Below are positions 32,076 through 40,104 of a stretch of DNA of 44,728 nt, in pieces. The notes under the pieces were generated by a model. It was given only the letters and a program-made list of their open reading frames with translations, did no database searches and was not told the DNA's origin. Position 1 is the first letter of the stretch; every line of letters starts with the position of its first letter. Origin of the DNA: Candidatus Dojkabacteria bacterium (lineage in GTDB: Bacteria > Patescibacteriota > Dojkabacteria > J137); contig JAMQHH010000028.1 of the NCBI GenBank assembly GCA_025993875.1, positions 1 through 44,728 of the forward strand, read 5' to 3'. A program made the translations under genes and the position numbers.

Positions 32076-33170
32076 TTACAAATTTAAATCTTTAAAAAGC
32101 TTTATATATTTTTCCGAAATGCGCTGCCAATTATAATCTATTATAGCTTCGTTTGGAAACGCCGTTAAAGGGGGGTTTTCAACTACATTTAGCATTGCAT
32201 CTGTAATATCGTTTGGCTCTAGGCTTTTACTAAAAACGAAGTTAGGTAAGTTAAGTTCTAAAAAAACAGGAATTTTTGATAAAATAATAGGACGCTTTAA
32301 GCTATAGGCTTCAATTGCAGGAAGTCCAAACCCCTCAAAATTACTGCACATAACTATGGCAGAGGCATTTTGATAGAAGGCCTTTAACTCTTTATCTTCA
32401 ATATACCCTAAAAACCTTACCCTGTTAGCGATATCCATTTCCTTTACAGTTTTAAAAATATTGTTAAACAACCATCCCCGTTTTCCGATTATTATGTAAT
32501 TAAAATCGGGGAAATCTTTAAGAAATTTTGCAAAGGCACGTATGGTCGCCTCGTAATTTTTACGGGGCTCTACCGTTCCTACCGATAAAAAATATTTGCC
32601 GCTAATTTTATATTTCTTTTTTACTTCCTTCCAATCGGCTCCTTCTTTATAAACCCAGCTGTTTAACCCGTTGTAAAAGTTAAATACCTTTTCTTCTTTA
32701 CACTTTAGTAACCGAATTATCTCTTTTCGGCTGGTTTCGGATACTGTAATTATTGCCTTAGAAAACCTAACAGCCAAAAACGATAAAATTTTAAAAAGCA
32801 TTCTCGATTTAAAGGTAAAAAATTCCGGGTGGGTAATAGGTGTAAGATCGTGAATTACCTGCAATGTTTTTGGAAATAATACAGAAAAAATTAGGTTGGA
32901 AGGAGAAATTAAAAAATTAACTTTATGTTTTCGAGCCCATAAAGCAGATCTTGTAATCCATAGTAAACCTGGTTTTTTGGATTTTATCTCTATAACCTCA
33001 ACGTTTTCTGGAAAATTAAATTCAACTAAGGTATCCTTATTATGGGTGAATAAAAAATACCTGTTCTCCAAGTCACACGCTGGCAAATTTTGGCATAATT
33101 CAAATGCATAATAACCAATACCGGCCCGTGTTAAACTTAACGGTGTGGAGTCTATTGCAATTTTGCCCAT
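32076..33170 (-). CDS. GT4 family glycosyltransferase
   Basis: A 364-residue GT-B enzyme. IAIDSTPLSLTRAGIGYYAFEL is the typical N-terminus of mannosyl/rhamnosyl-type GT4 enzymes. Further motifs are VIHDLTPITHPEFF, VSETSRKEI, FLSVGTVEPRKNYEA, FNYIIIGKRGW and the donor-binding CSNFEGFGLPAIEAYSLKRP with the E-x7-E pair. Donor and acceptor are unknown. It stands apart from the main glycan locus, upstream of the tRNA-Ala gene and divergent from recF. A minus-strand TACTAT at 33185-33190 could be its -10. Confidence 0.9.
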   Translation of the reverse strand: MGKIAIDSTPLSLTRAGIGYYAFELCQNLPACDLENRYFLFTHNKDTLVEFNFPENVEVIEIKSKKPGLLWITRSALWARKHKVNFLISPSNLIFSVLFPKTLQVIHDLTPITHPEFFTFKSRMLFKILSFLAVRFSKAIITVSETSRKEIIRLLKCKEEKVFNFYNGLNSWVYKEGADWKEVKKKYKISGKYFLSVGTVEPRKNYEATIRAFAKFLKDFPDFNYIIIGKRGWLFNNIFKTVKEMDIANRVRFLGYIEDKELKAFYQNASAIVMCSNFEGFGLPAIEAYSLKRPIILSKIPVFLELNLPNFVFSKSLEPNDITDAMLNVVENPPLTAFPNEAIIDYNWQRISEKYIKLFKDLNL

Positions 33171-33216
33171 AGTAAAGGGAAAAAATAGTATTCATTATGT
33201 TAACATTTTATCACTT

Positions 33217-33222
33217 TAAAAT
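33217..33222 (+). promoter_or_regulatory. -10 box for recF
   Basis: TAAAAT 19 nt before the ATG at 33241, giving a leader of about 12 nt. A second TATAAT at 33232-33237 is too close to the ATG to serve it. Confidence 0.35.
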
Positions 33223-33240
33223 ATTTAAATTTATAATTTG

Positions 33241-34344
33241 ATGCTTAAGAAAATAGTTTTAAAAAATTATCGAAATATTTCAAACTTAGAGATAGAAGTA
33301 GGGGAAACAGGAAATCTGATTATTGGAGATAACGGAATTGGAAAAACAAATTTTGCCGAATCTATTTTTTATTCTGTTTACGGAAAACCATTTAGAACAT
33401 CGGGGTCAATCGACGATTTTATCGGCCCTGAATATAACTTCTCCAGCGTATTAACAAAGTGGGGTAACGGAGAGATATTGGAGGTAAGCACCCAGAGATC
33501 TATGGAAAAAAAGATTACGAGGAATTTTAAGCTTAATGCCAAAAAGGTATCCACTAAATTGCTGCCAAACAAGTTTCCAGTACTGGTTTTTGCTCCAAAC
33601 ACTGTTGATATTATTAATGGAGAACCAGTTTTGAGAAGAGACGAACTTGATAACTTTCTTGCTATAATATTTTCAGAATACAGGGAGGAACTCGATCGAT
33701 ATAAAAATCTCCTTAAAAATAAAAATGCTACACTTAAAATGCTATCCGAAGGCAAAGGTGGAATTGATACCCTAGAATTTTGGAATAAAGGGCTTGCAAA
33801 ATCAGGCAATTATTTAAATAGTAAAAGAAGGTGGCTTTTAGCATACTTTAATTCAATTCTGGAAAGCACTCAAAAGAGTACAGGCTTTTATAACTTTAAA
33901 GAGAAGGAAAGGGAGCTGTTAATTGTTTTTAATCCAAGCATACAGGCTATAGAGGAAAACTATGAGGCGACATTTTTTAAAAAGCTTCAGGATAATATGC
34001 AAAAAGAGATAATAGTGGGCAAATCTCTTTATGGACCGCAAAAAGATGATTTCAGCATACTTTTGGATGGTAAGGAGTTAAGATTTTTTGGCTCGCGAGG
34101 TCAGCAAAGGATTGCCGCCTTGCTTTTAAAAATTGCACAGTACCAAATTGTTAAAAAAGAGCTTGGTGTGTCGCCGGTTTTAATTTTAGACGATATTATG
34201 TCGGAACTGGACTTCGGAAACAGAACTAAAACAGGGCAATTTTTACTTACGGAGAAAATGCAATTTTTTATTACCAGTGCAGATAAAAACGAGATTCCCA
34301 CAAATATTTTACAAAATTCTATAAACCTACCTGCTTTCCTTTAG
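33241..34344 (+). CDS. recF: DNA replication and repair protein RecF
   Basis: A 367-residue SMC-like ATPase that loads RecA at single-strand gaps together with RecO and RecR. It opens with LKKIVLKNYRNISNLEIEV and Walker A GDNGIGKT (29-36), then FAPNTVDIINGEPVLRRDEL, the typical RecF YGPQKDDFSILLDGK, signature SRGQQRIAALLLKIAQ and Walker B VLILDDIMSELD. Full length. ATG at 33241 is preferred over the adjacent in-frame TTG at 33238. The last 18 nt overlap the convergent zinc-ribbon gene. It is not beside dnaA/dnaN/gyrB here. Confidence 0.95.
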   Translation: MLKKIVLKNYRNISNLEIEVGETGNLIIGDNGIGKTNFAESIFYSVYGKPFRTSGSIDDFIGPEYNFSSVLTKWGNGEILEVSTQRSMEKKITRNFKLNAKKVSTKLLPNKFPVLVFAPNTVDIINGEPVLRRDELDNFLAIIFSEYREELDRYKNLLKNKNATLKMLSEGKGGIDTLEFWNKGLAKSGNYLNSKRRWLLAYFNSILESTQKSTGFYNFKEKERELLIVFNPSIQAIEENYEATFFKKLQDNMQKEIIVGKSLYGPQKDDFSILLDGKELRFFGSRGQQRIAALLLKIAQYQIVKKELGVSPVLILDDIMSELDFGNRTKTGQFLLTEKMQFFITSADKNEIPTNILQNSINLPAFL

Positions 34345-34689
34345 AAGATATTCCAAATCGCTTATACTGTTAATCTTTTCTAACGCAATCATAACATCTA
34401 AAATCTCCTCTTCTGCAATTTTGGGGCTGTTGGAGAATTTACTAATTTCATTTGGAAGTATATCGGAGATTACCGAGGCTCTTTTAGCATTTACACCTCC
34501 ATCGGGCATAATATTTACCTGCATTAGGCTAATATTTCCGCAATTGCTGCACATTACACGACACATAAACCTGTCTGGATCTTTGTTTACTATTTCAAGA
34601 TCGTGTTTAGAATGCTTTGCCCCACATCTATCACAGAAGTTTGGGATAAAGTTTGGTATATTTTGTAGTAATTGATTAAATCCGTCCAT
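34327..34689 (-). CDS. Zinc-ribbon protein of unknown function
   Basis: A 120-residue protein whose N-terminal half contains two Cys pairs, FCDRCGAKHSKHDLEIV and VMCSNCGNISLMQV, about 27 residues apart: a four-Cys zinc ribbon. The C-terminal half is acidic and helical (KIAEEEILDVMIALEKIN). I recognise no named family; ribbons of this form occur in RNA-polymerase- or ribosome-associated proteins, which would fit its place at the end of the rpoB-rpoC-rpsL-rpsG operon. That link is inference from position only. Confidence 0.7.
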   Translation of the reverse strand: MDGFNQLLQNIPNFIPNFCDRCGAKHSKHDLEIVNKDPDRFMCRVMCSNCGNISLMQVNIMPDGGVNAKRASVISDILPNEISKFSNSPKIAEEEILDVMIALEKINSISDLEYLLKESR

Positions 34690-34731
34690 ATTAGCAACTA
34701 AATTCTACCACTGCTAAGCGTTTTTTTCAAT

Positions 34732-35100
34732 TCAACCTAGATTTATAAATTCAAAATGTTCAATTACTAAAGGGATTTTGTAAATTATACCCACAAAATC
34801 AACCCTCCATGGCTCTAACAATTTTCCATTGGATACAAGCCATTTATTGATAGTTCTTTTTAAGCTTACCTTTTTTTGATGTGATAGAGATGAATAGATA
34901 TTAAAAGGAGAATTGGGCCTTTGGCTTTTTACCTCTACAAAAACAATAAAATCGTCGGGAGATTTTAAAATTAAATCGATCTCTCCCCCTTTTTGAGTAA
35001 AGTTTCTTTCAAGCTCTAAAAAGCCTTTCTTCAACAAAAAAGATAAAGCTATACTCTCTGCGTTAGTCCCTTTTTGCCTGGTAGATATAATTTTATCCAG
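34732..35100 (-). CDS. yraN: YraN/UPF0102 endonuclease-like protein, non-canonical start
   Basis: A small PD-(D/E)XK-fold protein of the UPF0102 family, related to Holliday-junction resolvases. The catalytic core is clear: GGEIDLILKS then FIVFVEVKSQRP. The first canonical start, TTG at 35037, would cut the family's N-terminal helix. Upstream, the same frame encodes STRQKGTNAESIALSFLLKK, which aligns with the 'G--AE--A--YL---G' region of YraN. That extension reaches a TAG at 35103 without any ATG, GTG or TTG, leaving CTG (35100), ATT (35091) or ATA (35088) as start. The coordinates given use CTG. An alternative is a sequencing error or decayed start. Confidence 0.78.
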   Translation of the reverse strand: MDKIISTRQKGTNAESIALSFLLKKGFLELERNFTQKGGEIDLILKSPDDFIVFVEVKSQRPNSPFNIYSSLSHQKKVSLKRTINKWLVSNGKLLEPWRVDFVGIIYKIPLVIEHFEFINLG

Positions 35101-35126
35101 CTATGTTTTTTAATAATAAAGGGGCT

Positions 35127-35594
35127 TTATGCAAACTGGCTAAATGCTTTATTAGCCTCTGCCATTTTGTGAACATCTTCCTTTTTCTTAATTGCCGAAC
35201 CTTCCTTTTTGTAGGCATTGATAATTTCTCTGGAAAGGCTTTCGTAAAACTCAATATTTTTTCTGGAACCTCGTGCTGCCTCTAAAATCCACTTACATGC
35301 AAGGGTAAATTGCCTGTTACCATTTACAGGTACTGGTACCTGAAAATTAGCACCACCTACTCTTTTTGATCTAATCTCCAATTTGGGCTTAATATTTTCC
35401 AAAGCCTTTTCAAAAACTTCGATTCCAGCAACTTTTGTTTTGCGCGAAACATCTTCGAGCATTTTATAAACTATATTTTCTGCTACGGATTTTTTGCCAT
35501 CCTTCATTACATAATTAATGAATTTTGCAAGATCTTCACTTCCGAAAACAGCATCCGGCTTGATTTTTCTTCGTACTGCCTGTTTACCTCTCAT
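35127..35594 (-). CDS. rpsG: 30S ribosomal protein S7
   Basis: A 155-residue S7, the primary binder of the 16S rRNA 3' major domain. It starts MRGKQAVRRKIKPDAVFGSE and shows KFINYVMKDGKKSVAENIVY, IKPKLEIRSKRVGGANFQVP and the C-terminal AEANKAFSQFA. Full length for the family. It follows rpsL by 28 nt, the normal str-operon order, but fusA and tuf do not follow. Confidence 0.97.
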   Translation of the reverse strand: MRGKQAVRRKIKPDAVFGSEDLAKFINYVMKDGKKSVAENIVYKMLEDVSRKTKVAGIEVFEKALENIKPKLEIRSKRVGGANFQVPVPVNGNRQFTLACKWILEAARGSRKNIEFYESLSREIINAYKKEGSAIKKKEDVHKMAEANKAFSQFA

Positions 35595-35622
35595 ATTATT
35601 TTATATATAAATCCTAATTAAA

Positions 35623-36081
35623 CTATTTTTTTGCGCCTTCCTTTGGCTTTTTTCTGCCATACCTGCTTCTTGCTTGTCTTCTATTGTCTACCGCTGCAGA
35701 ATCAAAAACCCCTCTGACAACCTGGTATTTTACTCCAGGAAGATCTGGCTTTCTACCAGCTCTAATTAAAACTACAGAGTGCTCCTGAAGGTTATGTCCT
35801 TCGCCTGGAATGTACGCAGTTACAATCTGCTTGTTCGATAAAGAAACTCTAGCAATTTTACGTAAAGCTGAGTTAGGTTTTTTAGGTGTCATAGTTTTAA
35901 CCGCAACACAAACTCCCCTTTTATACGGGTTTTCTGCTTTGTAAAACTTGTTTTTTATACTATTGTAATTAAAGTGTAATGCTTTAAATTTTGTACTTTC
36001 CGAAAAGATTAGCCCCTTAAATCGGGTATTTCCGACTTTAGGTTTTCTTCCTTTTCGTACTAATTGAGAAACTCTTGCCAC
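35623..36081 (-). CDS. rpsL: 30S ribosomal protein S12, with 24-residue insertion
   Basis: A 152-residue S12, the decoding-centre protein (about 124 residues in E. coli). Conserved parts: [11 protein letters not shown] at the N-terminus, [12 protein letters not shown] (the first Lys, 67, corresponds to E. coli Lys43), [19 protein letters not shown] and [12 protein letters not shown] with Asp113 at the beta-methylthio-Asp position. Two oddities: about 24 extra residues between the N-terminal tail and KRGVC (insert within residues 16-52), and Pro112 where E. coli has Lys88, a streptomycin-resistance position. Start is GTG at 36081; no ATG is in frame nearby. Confidence 0.95.
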   Translation of the reverse strand: MARVSQLVRKGRKPKVGNTRFKGLIFSESTKFKALHFNYNSIKNKFYKAENPYKRGVCVAVKTMTPKKPNSALRKIARVSLSNKQIVTAYIPGEGHNLQEHSVVLIRAGRKPDLPGVKYQVVRGVFDSAAVDNRRQARSRYGRKKPKEGAKK

Positions 36082-36102
36082 AATATAATGTATTAAAAAA
36101 TA

Positions 36103-39100
36103 TTAAACTCTCATAATTTTTTGTATCTCGATATCCGAAATCTCTGCTTTTTCCCCCTCTTCATCTTTTTCTTTGTTTTCGATCTGCTCATCCTCTTCAA
36201 TAAGCCCTAACTTTTTCTTTAGTACCTTTCCTAATGGTACCGGGCGGCCAATTATAACATTTTCTTTAAGTCCTCTCAAATAATCCACTTTACCCATAAT
36301 TGCTGCATCAGTTAAAACTCTTACCTGTTGCTCAAAAGAGGCTGCAGAGAAAAAGCTTTCTGTTCGTATTGAGGAGTTGGTAATCCCCATTAATACTCTT
36401 TCGTATTTAATTGGTTTTTTGTCTGCTTTACCCAAAACTATATTCTCTTTTTCTATGTCCAATACGTCTGCAAAGTCTCCTGCTAAATACTGTTCACTTC
36501 CTCCTGCATCTGTAACCATCCCGTATCTGCCCATTTGTCTGGCAATAATTTCCAGATGCCTATCATCTACTTCAAGACCCTGAATGCTATAAACATCCTG
36601 CACTTCCCTAATAATGTAACTTTGGGCATCTATCATTCCCCTTAGCTTTGCAAGCTCCTTTGGATCACTTGACCCTATTGTTAACTGAGTTCCTTTTTCA
36701 ACTGTATCGCCATCTTTTACCAAGAATACTGTATTGGGTTCTGCCTCTTTCTCTATCTCAATATTTTTTGTTCCAAGAACTGTTAGGTATTTTTCATCTA
36801 ATTGTACTTTCCCATCTACATCACTTTTTAACTCTTTCTTTCCTTTTTTAAATATTGTATCTCCCTGTTGTATTTTATCCCCTTCTTTTACTGCTACAGT
36901 GTATCCGTCTTTTATTTCAAACTTCTTTGCAAACTTCTTTTTTGCTTTTATTCTTACCTTGTATCCTCCGGTTTCTTCGATAATTTCAACTACACCAGGT
37001 TCGTCGGCTAACAATGCTAATGCTTTTGGCGTTCTTGCTTCTAAAAGTTCCTCTACTCTTGGTAAACCCTGTGTAACGTCTGTTTTTACGGCTCTAGCAC
37101 CAGATTTACTTTGTAAAGTAAGCTGTGTTGTAGGCTCGCCAAGTGCCTGTGCTGCAATAATTCCGGCTGCTTCACCGATATCAATAAGCTTTCCTGTCCC
37201 ATTATCGTATCCATAGCACTTGGAGCATACTCCGTGGGCTACACTACACGTTAATGGACTTCTTACTAATACACTGTTTATCTCTTCAATCTTTTCTATT
37301 TGTCTGGCGTTCTCGATTGAGATAGCCTCGCCCTTTTTAACAATAATCTCTCCTGTTTTAGGATTGGATACGTTTTCTTGTGCTATTCTCCCCTTAATTC
37401 TATTGGAGAAAGTTCTTAATCTTTTATCACTTCTTAACACCTTTATTCCGCCTTCTGTTTTACAATCATCTTCTGAAGTAATAATGTCTTGTGCTACATC
37501 TACCAGTCTTCTTGTTAAATAACCCGAATCAGCTGTTCTTAAGGCTACATCGGCGAATCCTTTTCTTGCTCCTCTTGCCGAAACAAAGTATTCGAAATTA
37601 GTAAACCCTTTCTCAAAATTACTCTTTAACGGAAGATCTACGATGTTTCCTGATGGGTCTGTTACATACCCTTGTACTCCCGAGATCTTTTTAACCCATG
37701 CACTTACAGCAATAGCTCCTGAATTTTGCAGATTAACAAGATTATCAGAAGTAGATTTGGCAAGTGCCCAAACATCATCTTGAATTTTGTCGGCATAGTT
37801 TATCCATTCCTCTTTCTTTTTCCACCTCAATTCGTTTGCTGTAATAAAACCCTCGTTATAGTCACTTATAAGCTTTTTTTCCAATTCCTCATACTGTTTT
37901 AGACTTTTCTCTACTATCTCCTTTGCTCCGAATCTAAATTCACTTATAGAAACGGAGAATCCGGATCGTCCTGCATACTTGAACCCCAAATCCTTTATTC
38001 TATCCAGACAATCAATTGCAGTATCTCGGCCATATCTGTTAAAGAGTTCGCCCGAAAGCTGAGTCATATCGGATTTCCCTAGCACCCTATTTATATATTC
38101 GTGCCCTTCGGGAAGCGCCCTATTAAATATTGCTCTACCCGGAGAGGTGATAATAATCTTACCCTCTACAAGAGTTTTTGCAGGCTCGTTAGTTTTTAAA
38201 GTATCTAAATTATATGCTGTTATAAGTTCCTCTGGTGAAGAGTAAACTCTCGATCCAGCTTCTAAACTCGCAGGAATGTTTGTTAAAAGATACAAACCCA
38301 TAGCCATGTCTTTTTCTACTCTTACAATTGGTACACCATCTCTAAGGTTGAGCATGTTATGTTTTGCCATCATTTTTTCTTTTACCTCTTCTACTGCTGC
38401 ATCCGAAAGTGGTAAGTGAACAGCCATCTGGTCTCCGTCAAAGTCTGCATTAAATCCGGTACATACCATTGGATGTAGTCTTATAGCATTACCTTCAATA
38501 AGAACAGGGAAGAAGGCCAAAATACTTTGTTTATGAAGAGTTGGAGCTCTGTTTAGTAAAACCGGTCTATCGTGGCTTACTTCCTCCAAAATATCCCATA
38601 CCTCATCGGTTCGCAACTCAAAGATTACCTTTGCTTTTGCTGGGTTGGCTGCAATTCCCCTACCGATAAGTTCCCTGATAATAAATGGTTTAAAAAGTTC
38701 CAAAGCAATATTTTTGGGAATACCGCATTGGTGAAATTTTAGTTCTGGTCCGGGAACAATTACTGCGCTTCCCGAGTAGTCTACCCTTTTACCCAAAAGA
38801 TTTTGTCTAAATCTTCCCTGTTTACCCCTTAACATATCTGACAGAGATTTAAACGGCATCTGTCTGGAATTTAACGATGGTGCTCCGGGTTTATGGTTGT
38901 TATCTAAAAGAGAATCTACAGATTCCTGTAACATTCTTTTTTCGTTTCTCAATATAATCTCAGGGGCTCCTAATGCGATAAGTCTTTTAAGCCTGTTATT
39001 TCTGTTAATTACTCTTCTATACAGATCGTTTAGATCGTATGTTGCAAAACGTCCTCCAGGTAATTGAACAATTGGTCTTAAATCCGGCGGAATTACGGGT

Positions 39101-40068
39101 AGAACTTCCATTACCATCCACGATGGGTTTACTCCCGATTTCTTTAGCCCTTTTAGTAATCGTAATCTCTGAATTAATTTTGCTTTTCTAAGATCCGATT
39201 TTGTAGAAGCCAGTTCTTTTTCCATTAATTCAATCTCTTTATCGATCTCAATCTTACTTAATAGATCTCTAATAGCTTCGGAACCCATATCTGCTTTAAA
39301 AAAGTAAAAGCTGTAGGAGTCTAATAACTGAAACTCCTCCTCCGAAAGAGTGGTACCTAGCGTTATGTTTTGGATTAAAGCTTTTAGATCTACAAATTTT
39401 TTCTCGATATTCTCCTCTTTTTGCTTGTATGCAGATTTTATTCGGGCAATCTCCTGCTTTTCGTTGTTTAAAATTCTTTCGACCTGCAAGCCTACTTTCT
39501 CTTTTTCCTTAGATCCTTTTTTTATTAGTTTCACCTCTTTCTCGAACCTTTCGGACACCTCTTTAATTTTTTCCTGCATCTCAGATTCTATCTCCTTTAG
39601 CTCGTTTTCCTGTACAGAAACTAATGCATTTAGCACTTTCTCCCTTTCCTCTTCGTTTATCTCTGTTACTGCGTATCGGGCATAATAAATTACTGTTTCA
39701 AGTTTCTTTTGCGGAATTCCAAGTATCATTGCCAGTTTGTTTGGTATACCGTTAGAAAACCACACATGGGTAACCGGTGATGCAAGTTTTATATGTCCCA
39801 TTCTCTCTCTTCTTACTCTTTTGTGAGTAATCTCTACTCCGCATCTGTCGCAAATAATTCCCTTGTATCTTACCTTTTTGTATTTTCCACAGTAACACTC
39901 AAAGTCTTTGGAAGGACCAAAAATCTCCTCGGCCATTAACCCCCCGGGCTCTGGTTTAAATGTTCGGTAGTTTATTGTTTCGGCTTTTGTAACCTCTCCT
40001 CTTGACCAGTTTAAAATATCTTCCGGCGAAGCTATTGAGATTCTTACCGCATTAAAATCTTTAAGCAT
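36103..40068 (-). CDS. rpoC: DNA-directed RNA polymerase subunit beta'
   Basis: A 1321-residue beta' subunit. N-terminal zinc-binding domain with CYCGKYKKVRYKG and CDRCGVEITH; clamp region GHIKLASPVTHVWF; active-site loop NADFDGDQMAVHLPL carrying the three Mg-chelating Asp; bridge-helix/trigger-loop region SARGARKGFADVALRTADSG; second zinc site built from DDC and CSVAHGVCSKCYG. A Lys/Glu-rich coiled coil at residues about 140-215 extends the clamp. The C-terminus ends in an acidic tail. It follows rpoB by 36 nt and has no Shine-Dalgarno sequence. Confidence 0.98.
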   Translation of the reverse strand: MLKDFNAVRISIASPEDILNWSRGEVTKAETINYRTFKPEPGGLMAEEIFGPSKDFECYCGKYKKVRYKGIICDRCGVEITHKRVRRERMGHIKLASPVTHVWFSNGIPNKLAMILGIPQKKLETVIYYARYAVTEINEEEREKVLNALVSVQENELKEIESEMQEKIKEVSERFEKEVKLIKKGSKEKEKVGLQVERILNNEKQEIARIKSAYKQKEENIEKKFVDLKALIQNITLGTTLSEEEFQLLDSYSFYFFKADMGSEAIRDLLSKIEIDKEIELMEKELASTKSDLRKAKLIQRLRLLKGLKKSGVNPSWMVMEVLPVIPPDLRPIVQLPGGRFATYDLNDLYRRVINRNNRLKRLIALGAPEIILRNEKRMLQESVDSLLDNNHKPGAPSLNSRQMPFKSLSDMLRGKQGRFRQNLLGKRVDYSGSAVIVPGPELKFHQCGIPKNIALELFKPFIIRELIGRGIAANPAKAKVIFELRTDEVWDILEEVSHDRPVLLNRAPTLHKQSILAFFPVLIEGNAIRLHPMVCTGFNADFDGDQMAVHLPLSDAAVEEVKEKMMAKHNMLNLRDGVPIVRVEKDMAMGLYLLTNIPASLEAGSRVYSSPEELITAYNLDTLKTNEPAKTLVEGKIIITSPGRAIFNRALPEGHEYINRVLGKSDMTQLSGELFNRYGRDTAIDCLDRIKDLGFKYAGRSGFSVSISEFRFGAKEIVEKSLKQYEELEKKLISDYNEGFITANELRWKKKEEWINYADKIQDDVWALAKSTSDNLVNLQNSGAIAVSAWVKKISGVQGYVTDPSGNIVDLPLKSNFEKGFTNFEYFVSARGARKGFADVALRTADSGYLTRRLVDVAQDIITSEDDCKTEGGIKVLRSDKRLRTFSNRIKGRIAQENVSNPKTGEIIVKKGEAISIENARQIEKIEEINSVLVRSPLTCSVAHGVCSKCYGYDNGTGKLIDIGEAAGIIAAQALGEPTTQLTLQSKSGARAVKTDVTQGLPRVEELLEARTPKALALLADEPGVVEIIEETGGYKVRIKAKKKFAKKFEIKDGYTVAVKEGDKIQQGDTIFKKGKKELKSDVDGKVQLDEKYLTVLGTKNIEIEKEAEPNTVFLVKDGDTVEKGTQLTIGSSDPKELAKLRGMIDAQSYIIREVQDVYSIQGLEVDDRHLEIIARQMGRYGMVTDAGGSEQYLAGDFADVLDIEKENIVLGKADKKPIKYERVLMGITNSSIRTESFFSAASFEQQVRVLTDAAIMGKVDYLRGLKENVIIGRPVPLGKVLKKKLGLIEEDEQIENKEKDEEGEKAEISDIEIQKIMRV

Positions 40069-40104
40069 AATTTATTATTTTAATATTTAACTAGTTTAGA
40101 ATAC

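Noticed and set aside
36734-37216. 160-codon plus-strand frame opposite rpoC
   Set aside because: Antisense shadow of a conserved, full-length rpoC.
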